NCBI GenBank assembly: GCA_947259215.1
Contig: CAMYLJ010000030.1
Coordinates: 24,708-88,707 of the forward strand
DNA: 64,000 bases
Origin: an uncultured delta proteobacterium
Lineage (GTDB): Bacteria > Myxococcota_A > UBA9160 > JAFDET01
Direction: 5' to 3'
The notes beneath the pieces are model-generated. The model did no database searches. It was not told the origin of the DNA and was given only the letters and a program-made list of their open reading frames with translations. Both the position numbers and the translations under genes were made by a program. Positions 1 through 7,857 of this stretch are shown in pieces (position 1 is the stretch's first letter; each line of letters begins with the position of its first letter).

Positions 1-1
1 C

Positions 2-526
2 GTCGCGGTCGAGCAGACGGTGCAGCATGCCCAGGTTGGCCAACGTGGTGGTGGACTGGAGCGTGTCCGGTCCGATGCTCTTGCGGTAGACCTCGAGGCC
101 GGCCTCGTAGAGCGCCTGGGCCTCGCTGTAGCGGCCGAGCTTGTGGCGGATGGCGCCGAGGTTGTTGATGCGATCGGCGGTGCGGGGATCCTCGGAGCCG
201 ACGACCTTGCGTGACAGCGCGAGGGCCTGCTCGTAGAAGGGCTCCGCGTCGGCGTAGCGTTCGTGCTCCTCGTGCACGCGGCCCATGCGGTCGAGCAGTG
301 CGATGCGGCGCTCGCCGTCGAGATCGGCATCGCTCATGGAGAGGGCGTCCTCGAGCTGGGCGATGTCGTCCCAGCGCCCGTCCTGCCACGCCAGCTCGGA
401 CTGGAGCCCGCGCTCGAGCCCGCCCGTCCCGTCCTGCGCCTGCTCGTCGGCGTCCGGTCCGCCGAGGCTGCTGCACCCGATGGCCAGTCCCAGGCCCAGC
501 ACGGCGATCCGGCAAGGTCGGCGCAT
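2..526 (-). CDS. TPR-repeat lipoprotein, truncated by window edge
   Basis: The minus-strand frame opens at the ATG at 526 and runs off the left edge, giving about 175 residues of a longer protein. The N-terminus is a lipoprotein signal: hydrophobic residues 6-15 followed by the lipobox-like LAIGC, so the mature protein probably starts at Cys18 and is membrane-anchored. From about residue 85 onward there are tandem kinesin-light-chain-type tetratricopeptide repeats, with recurring patterns such as 'YADAEPFYEQALALSRKV', 'LGAIRHKLGRYSEAQALY' and 'TTTLANLGMLHRLL'. Such repeats mediate protein-protein contacts. A purine-rich stretch (AGGAGAGG, then GGGAG) precedes the start. No catalytic domain is visible in the part seen, so a function cannot be assigned. 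Confidence 0.8.
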   Translation of the reverse strand, partial: MRRPCRIAVLGLGLAIGCSSLGGPDADEQAQDGTGGLERGLQSELAWQDGRWDDIAQLEDALSMSDADLDGERRIALLDRMGRVHEEHERYADAEPFYEQALALSRKVVGSEDPRTADRINNLGAIRHKLGRYSEAQALYEAGLEVYRKSIGPDTLQSTTTLANLGMLHRLLDRD

Positions 527-657
527 GGCTCCCGGTCCTCTCCTGCACGGGGGTCCGTCCGCGGCGCGCGGAGCGCTCCCCTCCCCATCCCTGCTTATCG
601 GCGGCCGGGGGCAGAACTGATGCAGGTAGGCCCGAAGACCCGTGCCCAGGCGGGCGT

Positions 658-732
658 CTAGCCGGCCGACCCAGGACGTAGTCCTGGGTCGGCTTGCGCC
701 GCAAACGGAGCCCTTCGGGCTCCGTCAGCTAG
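658..732 (-). repeat. 75-bp CTAG-bounded double-hairpin element, copy 1
   Basis: One of three 75-bp copies in the window (others at 44108-44182 and 59253-59327). It begins and ends in CTAG and contains two hairpins: a small GGAGCCC/GGGCTCC stem with a GAA-type loop and a longer stem, CCGACCCAGGAC paired with GTCCTGGGTCGG. The dapL stop codon (729-731) is the TAG of the terminal CTAG. It lies immediately downstream of dapL in the direction of transcription, so it probably folds at the 3' end of that mRNA. Confidence 0.85.
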
Positions 733-1967
733 GCGCCGAAGGCCCCGCGGATGCGGGTCACGGCCTCGGCCACGTTCTCACGCGAGTTGAAGGCCGAGAT
801 GCGGATGTAGCCCTCGCCGGCGGGCCCGAAGCCCGCGCCCGGCGTCCCCACCACGTGGGCCTCGCCCAGCAGGCGATCGAAGCACTCCCAGGAGCCCATC
901 CCCGTGGGGGTTCGCATCCAGATGTAGGGCGCGTGGACGCCGCCGAAGAGCGTGAAGCCCGCCTCCCCGAGGCCTTCGCGCAGAACCCGGGCGTTCTCCA
1001 GGTAGTAGGCCACCTGCTCGCCGGTCTGCTTGCGGCCCCCGGGCGAGTAGACGGCCTCGGCCGCGCGTTGGATGGGGTAGGGCACGGCGTTGAACTTGGT
1101 GGCGTGGCGCCGGGCCCAGAGCTGGCGCAGCGGCACGCGCCCGCCGCTCGCGTCGCGGCCGCTCGCCTCCGCCGGCACCACGGAGTAGGCGCAGCGCAGC
1201 CCCGTGAAGCCCGCCCGCTTCGAGAAGCTCCGCATCTCGACCGCGCACTCCCGGGCCCCGGGGATCTCGAAGATCGAGCGGGGCAGGGCGGGGTCGCTGA
1301 TGAAGGCGTCGTAGGCGGCGTCGAATACCAGCACCGCGTCGTGCTCGCGCGCATAGGCGACCCAGCGCTCCAGGTTGTCGCGGTCCGCCACGGCGCCGGT
1401 CGGGTTGTTGGGCGAGCAGAGATAGACCAGGTCCACGGGCTCGGAGGGCGGGTCCGGGGTGAAGCCGTTGGCCTCGGTCGCCGGCAGGTAGAGCATGCCC
1501 GCGTAGTGGCCGGACTCCTGCATGGCGCCCGTGCGCCCGGCCATCACGTTGGTGTCCACGTACACGGGGTAGACCGGGTCGGTGACGGCGACGCGACAGC
1601 TCGTGTCGAAGATCTCCTGGAAGTTCCCGCTGTCCTGCTTGCTGCCGTCGGAGACGAAGATCTCGTCCCGGGCGATCTCGATGCCCCGGCTCGCGTAGTC
1701 GTGCTCGCGGATGGCGTCCAGCAGGAAGTCGTAGCCGCCGGAGTCGGGGCCGTAGCCGCGGAAGCCGTCGGCGGTGCCCATCTCGTCGGCGGCGGCGCGC
1801 AGGGCGTCCACCACCGCGGGCGCCAGCGGCAGGGTGACGTCGCCGATGCCGAGCCGGATGATCTTCGCCTCCGGGTTGGCTTCGGCGACGGCGGCCACGC
1901 GTCGGCCGATCTCGGGGAAGAGGTAGCCCGCGTGGAGCTTCCGATAATTCTCGTTGATCCGCGCCAT
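729..1967 (-). CDS. dapL: LL-diaminopimelate aminotransferase
   Basis: A 412-residue class I/II PLP-dependent aminotransferase matching DapL, which converts tetrahydrodipicolinate directly to LL-diaminopimelate for lysine and peptidoglycan, bypassing the acylated intermediates. The N-terminus '[20 protein letters not shown]' is characteristic of the family. The PLP lysine is K250 in '[16 protein letters not shown]', and the cofactor-site motif '[10 protein letters not shown]' is at about 184-193. The open frame extends 25 codons further upstream, but the ATG at 1967 gives the family's usual length (about 410). A 22-bp perfect palindrome lies 25 bp upstream of this start. The TAG stop is part of a repeat element (658-732). 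The gene appears monocistronic. Confidence 0.95.
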   Translation of the reverse strand: MARINENYRKLHAGYLFPEIGRRVAAVAEANPEAKIIRLGIGDVTLPLAPAVVDALRAAADEMGTADGFRGYGPDSGGYDFLLDAIREHDYASRGIEIARDEIFVSDGSKQDSGNFQEIFDTSCRVAVTDPVYPVYVDTNVMAGRTGAMQESGHYAGMLYLPATEANGFTPDPPSEPVDLVYLCSPNNPTGAVADRDNLERWVAYAREHDAVLVFDAAYDAFISDPALPRSIFEIPGARECAVEMRSFSKRAGFTGLRCAYSVVPAEASGRDASGGRVPLRQLWARRHATKFNAVPYPIQRAAEAVYSPGGRKQTGEQVAYYLENARVLREGLGEAGFTLFGGVHAPYIWMRTPTGMGSWECFDRLLGEAHVVGTPGAGFGPAGEGYIRISAFNSRENVAEAVTRIRGAFGA

Positions 1968-1991
1968 GGCCGCGGATCGTAGCAAGAGCCT

Positions 1992-2013
1992 CCGAGTCCC
2001 GCGCGGGACTCGG
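1992..2013. other. Perfect 22-bp palindrome upstream of dapL
   Basis: Self-complementary 9-bp arms CCGAGTCCC / GGGACTCGG around GCGC, centred about 35 bp upstream of the dapL ATG. It could be a dimer-binding operator or a leader hairpin. A degenerate relative (CCGAGTCTCGCGCGGGAC) occurs at 47602-47619, next to another repeat element, so it may instead be repeat debris. Confidence 0.5.
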
Positions 2014-2112
2014 GAGTTGAACGCCCGCAAGCCCGGCGCCACCGGAGCCCGAACGCCCTCCGAGGCGAACGCCGGGCGCGCAGCGGTCTCAGCGACAGCG
2101 CCAAGCAGGCTG

Positions 2113-2136
2113 GGAAGCCGGCTTTAGCCGGCTTCC
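2113..2136 (-). terminator. Strong hairpin downstream of the AGPS-like gene
   Basis: An 11-bp perfect stem (GGAAGCCGGCT / AGCCGGCTTCC) closed by TT. It lies 217 bp past the stop codon at 2353, between that gene and dapL, both on the minus strand. The T-rich side (TCTTTCTT) is on the plus strand, so it is not a textbook terminator for the minus-strand transcript; the terminator reading is tentative. Confidence 0.35.
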
Positions 2137-2150
2137 GATCTCTTTCTTAC

Positions 2151-2322
2151 CGAAGGCGAGCGAAGTCACGATCAATGAGAGCCACCCAAGCCCCGAGAAC
2201 ACCCCGAGCTCCGCGGCCCGACGAGCCCGAGCCTCCGCGCCCGCGCGCGAGCCTCCGGAGGTAGCCGCCCGCAAGCGCCGCCGCCCGGGGCGGCGCGCGC
2301 AGCCAGCCGCAGGCGAGCGAAG
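2151..2322 (+). repeat. GC-rich composite intergenic repeat (halves in order B-A)
   Basis: Two modules. The first (about 2155-2262) matches 47708-47815 and includes a 25-bp identical stretch (2213-2237 against 47764-47788). The second (about 2271-2322) has the stem GCCGCC-CGGG-GGCGGC and the tail CAGCCAGCCGCAGGCGAGCG, and matches 47669-47720 and the complement of 20624-20678. The module order is swapped relative to the copy near 47.7 kb. It fills most of the 385-bp non-coding gap 1968-2352. Confidence 0.7.
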
Positions 2323-2352
2323 GCCGAGCCGCCGGGCGCAGCCCGGCGAAGG

Positions 2353-3969
2353 CTAAGGATCGATCAAGACCCCGGGGTTCAGTACGCCCGCGGGATCCAG
2401 CTCGCGCTTCGTCGCCTTCAGCGCCCGGGCGAAGGGCTCGGGTCGCTGGCGGTCGTAGCCCGGGCGGTGATCGCGACCGACGGCGTGGTGGTGGGTGATG
2501 GTGCCGCCGGCGCCCACCACGGCCTCCATGGCGGCGGCCTTGAGCTCGTCCCACTGCTCGAGCTCGCCGCCGCGGCGTCCCGGGGCCAGGATGCTGTAGT
2601 AGGGCGCCGGCCCGTCGGGGTAGGCGTGGGTGAAGCGGCAGGCCACCTGGCCCGCGCCGCAGACCCGCTTCACGGCGTCGCCGACGGCGCCCATCACGTG
2701 GCCGTGAAAGTCCTCGAAGCGGTCCCACGGGATCGCGGTCTCGAAGGTCTCGGTCACCACCGAGAGTCGTGCCAGGGCGTCCCGCAGGTAGGGCGCTTGG
2801 AGGAACGCCTTGCGCCAGGCGCCGGCGGCGCCCTCGCGGCTGGCTTCCGCATCCCTGCGGGTCTTCAGCGCCGCGTCGGGGACGTGGCCGCCGTGGTCGC
2901 GGCAGAGCTCCGCGGCGCGCGCCATCCAGGCGTCGAGGTCGTGGTCCGCCGACTCGAAGCCGACGATCAGCACCGCGTGGCTGCCGTCGCCGGCGCCCGA
3001 GGTCTGCGCTTCGGTCGGATCGAGCAGCCGGCAGTTGGCCGGGAAGAGCCCGGCCTGGGACAGGGCGCGCACGCAGCCCGCGCCGCGCAGGAAGCCGTCG
3101 TCACCCTCGAAGGCCAGCGAGGCCGAGGCCCGGCGGGTGGGGCGGTCCTGGAGCCGCATCCAGGCCTCGCTGATGACGCCGAGGATGCCTTCCGAGCCGG
3201 CCAGCAGCCGGTCGGGACTCGGCCCGGCGCCCGAGCCCGGCAGCCGCCGCGTCTCGATGACCCCGGATGGCGTCACGGCGCGCAGGCCTTCGACGAAGTC
3301 CTCGATGTGGGTGTAGAGCGTGGCGTAGTGGCCGCCCGAGCGGGTGGCGATCCAGCCACCGAGGGTGGAGAACTCGAAGGACTGGGGGAAGTGGCGCAGG
3401 GTCAGGCCGTGGGGACGAAGCTGGTCCTCCAGCGCCGGGCCGAAGACACCCGCCTGGATGCGCGCGGCGCGGGAGGTGCGGTCGATCTCCAGCACCCGAT
3501 CGAGCTTCGACAGGTCGAGCGACACGGCGCCGGCGTAGCCTGCGGGCAGCCGGGCTTCGACGCCGCCCACCACGCTCGAGCCGCCGCCGTACGGGATCGC
3601 GGCGGCGCGCGCGTCGGCGCACCAGTCGAGGATCGAAACCAGCTCGGCCTCGTCGCGCGGGAAGGCCACCCGGTCCGGCGCGGCGGCGAAGTCGCGGCGC
3701 AGGCCGCGCACCACGTCGCGGAAGGCCTTGCCGTAGGTGTGGCCCGCGCGCTGGTACGGGTCGTCGGAGCAGGCATGCGCCAGGCTGCCGGGCGGCGCGA
3801 TGCGCGGCGCGGGGAGCTCGATCTCGGCGAGGGTCGGCGGGGCGAGCGGTGCGGGGATCTCACGGCCGAAGCGCTGGGCCAGGGTGCGGGCGATCCCGGC
3901 CAGGGCCGCGTCGCCGGGGCCGGCGCCCTCGAGGCCCCAGCCCCAGAAGCTGCGCCGGGCCTCGCTCAC
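2353..3969 (-). CDS. FAD-binding oxidase, alkyldihydroxyacetonephosphate-synthase-like
   Basis: A 538-residue member of the VAO/AGPS flavoprotein family. The AGPS enzyme replaces the acyl chain of acyl-DHAP with a fatty alcohol to form the ether bond of ether lipids. A PP-loop-like FAD-binding motif 'PYGGGSSVVGG' is at about 126-136. The conserved 'SLDLSKLDRVLEID' and 'LRHFPQSFEFSTLGGW' segments follow. The C-terminal His triplet typical of the family is at 493-495 ('THHHAVGRDHRP'), and the family signature 'LDPAGVLNPG' closes the protein. The start is taken as GTG at 3969, which overlaps the upstream luciferase-like gene by 4 bp (GTGA), implying translational coupling. Other FAD-linked oxidases share this fold, so the alkyl-transferring activity is inferred. 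Confidence 0.82.
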   Translation of the reverse strand: MSEARRSFWGWGLEGAGPGDAALAGIARTLAQRFGREIPAPLAPPTLAEIELPAPRIAPPGSLAHACSDDPYQRAGHTYGKAFRDVVRGLRRDFAAAPDRVAFPRDEAELVSILDWCADARAAAIPYGGGSSVVGGVEARLPAGYAGAVSLDLSKLDRVLEIDRTSRAARIQAGVFGPALEDQLRPHGLTLRHFPQSFEFSTLGGWIATRSGGHYATLYTHIEDFVEGLRAVTPSGVIETRRLPGSGAGPSPDRLLAGSEGILGVISEAWMRLQDRPTRRASASLAFEGDDGFLRGAGCVRALSQAGLFPANCRLLDPTEAQTSGAGDGSHAVLIVGFESADHDLDAWMARAAELCRDHGGHVPDAALKTRRDAEASREGAAGAWRKAFLQAPYLRDALARLSVVTETFETAIPWDRFEDFHGHVMGAVGDAVKRVCGAGQVACRFTHAYPDGPAPYYSILAPGRRGGELEQWDELKAAAMEAVVGAGGTITHHHAVGRDHRPGYDRQRPEPFARALKATKRELDPAGVLNPGVLIDP

Positions 3970-4847
3970 GAGGCGGCCGGCGCCAGCAGCTCGAGCAGCT
4001 CCATGTGCGGCACCGGCAGCCCGTCGGGATGCAGCGGCTGGATGCAGACGTGGTCGGCGCCCGCGTCCCAGTGCGCCTGGATGCGCGCGCGGATGGCGTC
4101 CTCGTCGCCCCAGGCGACGATCGCGTCCACCAGCTTGTCCGAGCAGTCGCCGCTCCAGTCGCTCTCGTCGTAGCCGAGCCAGCGCAGGTTGTTCTGGTAG
4201 TTGGGCAGGCCCGCGTAGATCTTCATGGCCTGGCGCGCCACCGAGCGCGCCTGGGACGGGTCGGTGCAGAGCAGCACCTTCTGCTCCGGTGCCAGGATCG
4301 CGTCGGGCCCGAGGATCTCCCGTGCGCGCGCCGTGTGCTCCGGCGGCACGAAGTAGGGGTGCGCGCCGTCGGCCTTCTCCGCCGACAGGCGCAGCATGTT
4401 CTGGCGCAGGGCGCCGATCAGCACGGGGCCGCGCTCCTTGGCCGGGACCGCGCGGTAGACGGCGCGCTCCATCGCCTCCAGGTAGGCGCGCATGGTGGCG
4501 ACGGGCTTCGGGCTGTACTCGTGCTTGCGCACGCCGGCCACCAGGTGCGAGTGCGACACGCCGAGCCCGAGCAGGAAGCGGCCGCCCGAGAGGTCCGAGA
4601 GCGCTTCCAGCCCATGACGGGTCGTCACCGCGTCGCGCGCGTAGATGTTCGCGATGCCGGTGCACAGGTTCAGCCGCGTGGTCTGGCCGGCCAGGAAGCC
4701 CAGCAGGGCGAAGGGCTCGCGGCCGACCGCCTCCGGCACCCAGAGCGCCGAGTAGCCGAGCTCCTCGATCCGCTTCGTCGCGGCCACCGCGTCCGAGGGG
4801 GGCAGGGCATCGAAGAACGTCCACACGCCGAGTCGTCCGAGATTCAT
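3966..4847 (-). CDS. Luciferase-like (LLM) F420-type oxidoreductase
   Basis: A 293-residue TIM-barrel protein of the bacterial luciferase superfamily, in the group with F420-dependent members. Family patterns seen are 'LGRLGVWTFFDALP' at the start, 'ATKRIEELGYSALWVPEA', 'LNLCTGIANIYARD' and 'LLGLGVSHSHLV'. The C-terminus 'WGDEDAIRARIQAHWDAGAD' is also typical. The substrate is unknown. The ATG at 4847 is chosen because the protein then begins right at the first barrel strand. It is divergent from the cytochrome gene starting at 4873, with only 25 bp between start codons, so the two promoters must overlap coding DNA or each other. It is followed directly by the AGPS-like gene in the same operon. 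Confidence 0.85.
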   Translation of the reverse strand: MNLGRLGVWTFFDALPPSDAVAATKRIEELGYSALWVPEAVGREPFALLGFLAGQTTRLNLCTGIANIYARDAVTTRHGLEALSDLSGGRFLLGLGVSHSHLVAGVRKHEYSPKPVATMRAYLEAMERAVYRAVPAKERGPVLIGALRQNMLRLSAEKADGAHPYFVPPEHTARAREILGPDAILAPEQKVLLCTDPSQARSVARQAMKIYAGLPNYQNNLRWLGYDESDWSGDCSDKLVDAIVAWGDEDAIRARIQAHWDAGADHVCIQPLHPDGLPVPHMELLELLAPAAS

Positions 4848-4872
4848 GCCGGGCAGGGTACCATCGCCCCTG

Positions 4873-5472
4873 ATGCGACGCGCGGGGATGCTGGCAGTGG
4901 CGGCGGGGATCGTGCTGGGGCCCGTGGGCTGGCTGGTGAGCGACCGGTTGGAGGCGCGCAACGACTTCTGCAACGCCTGCCATCTGCCGTCGGGCGTGGC
5001 CCTGCACCGCGAGCTGCGCGACGAGTTCGACGCCCGCCCCGCCGCCTCGCTGGCCGCGCTCCACGCCGCGGCGGCCGTCGAGGGCCGCGAGGACGCGGCC
5101 TTCCGCTGCATCGACTGCCACCAGGGCAGCGGCGCGGTCGGCCGCGTCCGGGTCAAGGCCCTCGCTGCCAAGGACGCCTTCTGGTACGTGGTCGGTCGCT
5201 TCGAGGAGCCCGACGGCATGCGCTGGCCGCTCTGGGACGCGGACTGCCGCAAGTGTCACCCGGGCTTCGCCTCGGAAGGCGACCTGGACGGGCCGGGGCC
5301 GGAGGCCTTCCACGCCCGGCCGGTGCACAACCGGAAACTCGGCGTGGGCTGTGTAGAATGTCACCTCGTGCACGGGCCGGGCGGCAACCCGGACGCCTAC
5401 TTCGTGCATCCGGAGCCGGTCCGGGCCCAGTGCGCACGCTGTCACTCGGAGTTCGAGGAGGAGTACGAATGA
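4873..5472 (+). CDS. Membrane-anchored pentahaem c-type cytochrome (NapC/NirT-like)
   Basis: A 199-residue protein with one N-terminal transmembrane anchor (residues 5-22) and five CXXCH haem-binding motifs: CNACH (33-37), CIDCH (79-83), CRKCH (125-129), CVECH (160-164) and CARCH (187-191). Size, single anchor and haem spacing recall NapC/NirT-type quinol dehydrogenases, which pass electrons from the quinone pool to periplasmic reductases. Those usually carry four haems, so the match is loose. An in-frame ATG at 4846 also exists but would overlap the start codon of the divergent gene; ATG 4873 places the hydrophobic anchor at the N-terminus. The gene overlaps the next cytochrome gene by 4 bp (ATGA). 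Confidence 0.85.
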   Translation: MRRAGMLAVAAGIVLGPVGWLVSDRLEARNDFCNACHLPSGVALHRELRDEFDARPAASLAALHAAAAVEGREDAAFRCIDCHQGSGAVGRVRVKALAAKDAFWYVVGRFEEPDGMRWPLWDADCRKCHPGFASEGDLDGPGPEAFHARPVHNRKLGVGCVECHLVHGPGGNPDAYFVHPEPVRAQCARCHSEFEEEYE

Positions 5473-6278
5473 TCGCTCGATCCGCCGTCGCCGTGTTCGC
5501 CGCCGCGGGCCTCGCCACTGGCTCCGGGGCGTACCCGGGCGGGACGCCCGACTACCAGACCGACGTGGCGCCTTTCTGCGCGGGCTGTCACTCCTCGCTC
5601 GACGCAGAAGCACTGGCCGGAGCTCCGGAGGCGCGGGTGCAGAAGGAGCTGGCCGAGAACAAGCACTTGGCCCAGATCCGCGAGCCTGGAGAGCGGAGCG
5701 GCTACGCCAAGCTGTCGGAGTCCGACCGCTCCGAGCTGATCAAGCATATCCAGGCCGTCGACGCGAACGCCGAGGTCAGCCTGGCGGCGCCGGACAAGGT
5801 GGCACCCGGGGCGGCCTTCACCGTCACGGTGGAGGTGAAGGGCGGATCCGGGCCGGTGGTGGGCGTCGGGCTGGTGGATCGCGCCCATCGCTGGTGGGCG
5901 CGGCCGGCTGCGTCGGCGGGCTGGCAGGTGGTGGCCGCGCCCGAGATCGTGGGGCCCGACGGCAATCCCCAGGACACGTGGCTCGGCAAGCGCGCCAAGG
6001 ACGCCGGGCGGAGTCTCTCGTTCGTCAATGTCATGGGCGTGAAGTCGGACGCGGTCGCGGGGACCTGGTCCACCGCGAAGGTGCGCTTCAAGCTGCGAGC
6101 GCCGCTCGAGCCGGGCTCGGTTCCCCTGGCGGCGGTCTTTCTGTACGGCACCGAGAAGGCATCGCCCCTCGGTACCGTGACGAACGCCGTCGGGCGCAAG
6201 AGTCCGGTCGGCGGCTTCACGGGCGCTTCCGGGCGGGTCCGCTTCTCGGCGCTGAAGCAGATCGCGGTCGGTCCGTAG
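5469..6278 (+). CDS. Exported monohaem cytochrome with C-terminal beta-sandwich-like domain
   Basis: A 269-residue protein. Residues 1-23 form a signal peptide ending near 'GSGA'. One haem motif, CAGCH, is at about 37-41. From about residue 100 there is a long region of alternating beta-type sequence ('AAPDKVAPGAAFTVTVEVKG', 'STAKVRFKLRAPLEPGSV') resembling Reeler/Ig-like domains found in exported cytochromes of anaerobic bacteria; the domain name is a guess. The ATG at 5469 overlaps the preceding stop (ATGA). The two genes probably form one quinol-to-periplasm electron relay; the terminal acceptor enzyme is not in this window. Confidence 0.75.
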   Translation: MIARSAVAVFAAAGLATGSGAYPGGTPDYQTDVAPFCAGCHSSLDAEALAGAPEARVQKELAENKHLAQIREPGERSGYAKLSESDRSELIKHIQAVDANAEVSLAAPDKVAPGAAFTVTVEVKGGSGPVVGVGLVDRAHRWWARPAASAGWQVVAAPEIVGPDGNPQDTWLGKRAKDAGRSLSFVNVMGVKSDAVAGTWSTAKVRFKLRAPLEPGSVPLAAVFLYGTEKASPLGTVTNAVGRKSPVGGFTGASGRVRFSALKQIAVGP

Positions 6279-6291
6279 CCGCGACGCCCGC

Positions 6292-7758
6292 TCAGTGTCG
6301 GGCGAACTCGCCGGCGCGCAGGCGCGCCAGGTAGGAGTCCAGGTCGGCCTTGATGCGGCCCGACAGCAGGATCACGCCCGGGATGTTGGGGAACGCCATC
6401 CCCAGGATCATCAAGTCCGAGAACTCGATCACCTGGGCCAGGGGCGAGACGGCGCCGAACCAGGCGAAGAGCAGGAAGAGCGCCTTGTAGTAGTTGCTGG
6501 TGCGCGCTCCGAACAGGAAGCTCCAGCAGCGCTCGCCGTAGTAGCTCCACGAGATCATGGTGCTGAAGGCGAAGAGCGTGGCCGTGATGGCCAACAGCAC
6601 CGGGAACCACGGGAAGACGCTGGCGAAGGCCTTCGCGGTCAGCTCGATCCCCGCCGTGCTGCCGTCGTTCACGTAGGCTCCGGTCACGACGATCACGAGC
6701 CCGGTGGTGCTGCACACGATCACCGTGTCGATGAAGGGCTCGAGCAGCGCCACCATCCCCTCGCGCACCGGCTCGCGGGTGATGGCGGCCGAGTGGGCGA
6801 TCGGCGCCGACCCGATGCCCGCCTCGTTGCTGAAGGCCGCGCGCCGCAGGCCCTGCACCAGCACCCCCATGAATCCACCCCAGGCGGCCGCCTCGGGCCG
6901 GAAGGCGCTGGTCAGGATGGTCGCGAAGGCGCCGCCGATCTGGTCGGCGTGGGTGAGGACGATCCACAGCCCGCAGAGCAGGTAGAGGCCGCACATGAAG
7001 GGCACCAGCGCGGCGGCCACGTGTCCGATGCGGCGGATGCCGCCGATGATCACCACGCCGACGGCGGCGGCGAGGAGCGCGCCGAAGACCGCCGCCGCCA
7101 GCCTCGCCTCTAAGCCGGTGACCATCCCGACCATCTTCCAGGCCTGGTTGGACTGGAACATGTTGCCGCCGCCGAAGCTCCCGCCGATGCACATCAGCGC
7201 GAACGCCACGGCCAGGAAGCGGCCGAGGCGCGGCCGTCCGATCTCGGCCAGCCCGCGCTCCAGGTAGTGCATGGGGCCGCCCGACACGCCGCCGTTGCCG
7301 TCGAGCACGCGGTACTTCTGGCCGAGGGTGCACTCGGCGAACTTCGAGCTCATGCCGAGCAGACCCATCACGACCATCCAGAAGACCGCTCCTGGACCGC
7401 CCTTGGACACGGCCACCGCCACGCCGGCGATGTTCCCGAGGCCCACGGTGGCCGAGAGCGCCGCCGACAACGCCTCGAAGTGGCTGATCTCGCCCGGATC
7501 GTCCGGGCTCGAGTAGCGGCCGCGCACGCAGTCGATGGCGTGGCGGAAGGCGCGGACGTTCACGAACTGGAAGCGCAGGGTGAAGAAGAGGGCACCCAGC
7601 ACGAGCCAGAGGACGACGATCGGGAGCTCGATCCCCTTGTCGTCGCCCACGTTGTCCCAGAACCAGACGTCCCAGAAGAAGACGGCGCCGAGCGGCGTCA
7701 CCACCCAGCGCCCGAAGAGCGCCTCCAGCCAGTCCAGGAACGTGAGGAACGTCTCCAT
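6292..7758 (-). CDS. Alanine/glycine:cation symporter (AGCS family)
   Basis: A 488-residue polytopic membrane protein with about ten hydrophobic segments. The signature of the family is clear at about 100-130: 'LSATVGLGNIAGVAVAVSKG' followed by 'GPGAVFWMVVMGLLGMSSKF'. Other markers are 'GGPMHYLERGL', 'MFQSNQAW' and 'FSNEAGIGSAPIAHSAA'. The family imports alanine or glycine with Na+ (or H+). It is convergent with the cytochrome pair (13 bp between stops) and divergent from the thiolase gene at 7858. A -10-like TAGCATAAG lies between 7758 and 7858 for the divergent gene. Confidence 0.93.
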   Translation of the reverse strand: METFLTFLDWLEALFGRWVVTPLGAVFFWDVWFWDNVGDDKGIELPIVVLWLVLGALFFTLRFQFVNVRAFRHAIDCVRGRYSSPDDPGEISHFEALSAALSATVGLGNIAGVAVAVSKGGPGAVFWMVVMGLLGMSSKFAECTLGQKYRVLDGNGGVSGGPMHYLERGLAEIGRPRLGRFLAVAFALMCIGGSFGGGNMFQSNQAWKMVGMVTGLEARLAAAVFGALLAAAVGVVIIGGIRRIGHVAAALVPFMCGLYLLCGLWIVLTHADQIGGAFATILTSAFRPEAAAWGGFMGVLVQGLRRAAFSNEAGIGSAPIAHSAAITREPVREGMVALLEPFIDTVIVCSTTGLVIVVTGAYVNDGSTAGIELTAKAFASVFPWFPVLLAITATLFAFSTMISWSYYGERCWSFLFGARTSNYYKALFLLFAWFGAVSPLAQVIEFSDLMILGMAFPNIPGVILLSGRIKADLDSYLARLRAGEFARH

Positions 7759-7857
7759 CGCCCCCCCCGGCGCGATCGGGTCCGTCTGCTTGGCCTTCGG
7801 CGGCCCGGTCGCCTAGCATAAGCCGGCCGCTGGCCTCAGGAAAAGGAGAACCCCCCA

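Noticed and set aside
642..1982. Long plus-strand open frame opposite dapL
   Set aside because: A shadow of dapL: low-complexity Gly/Ala/Val/Arg composition, no family motifs, and complete overlap with a clearly conserved enzyme on the other strand.
3267..5468. Upstream extension of the frame of the monohaem cytochrome
   Set aside because: It runs antisense through two conserved minus-strand genes. The signal peptide and the ATGA overlap fix the start at 5469.
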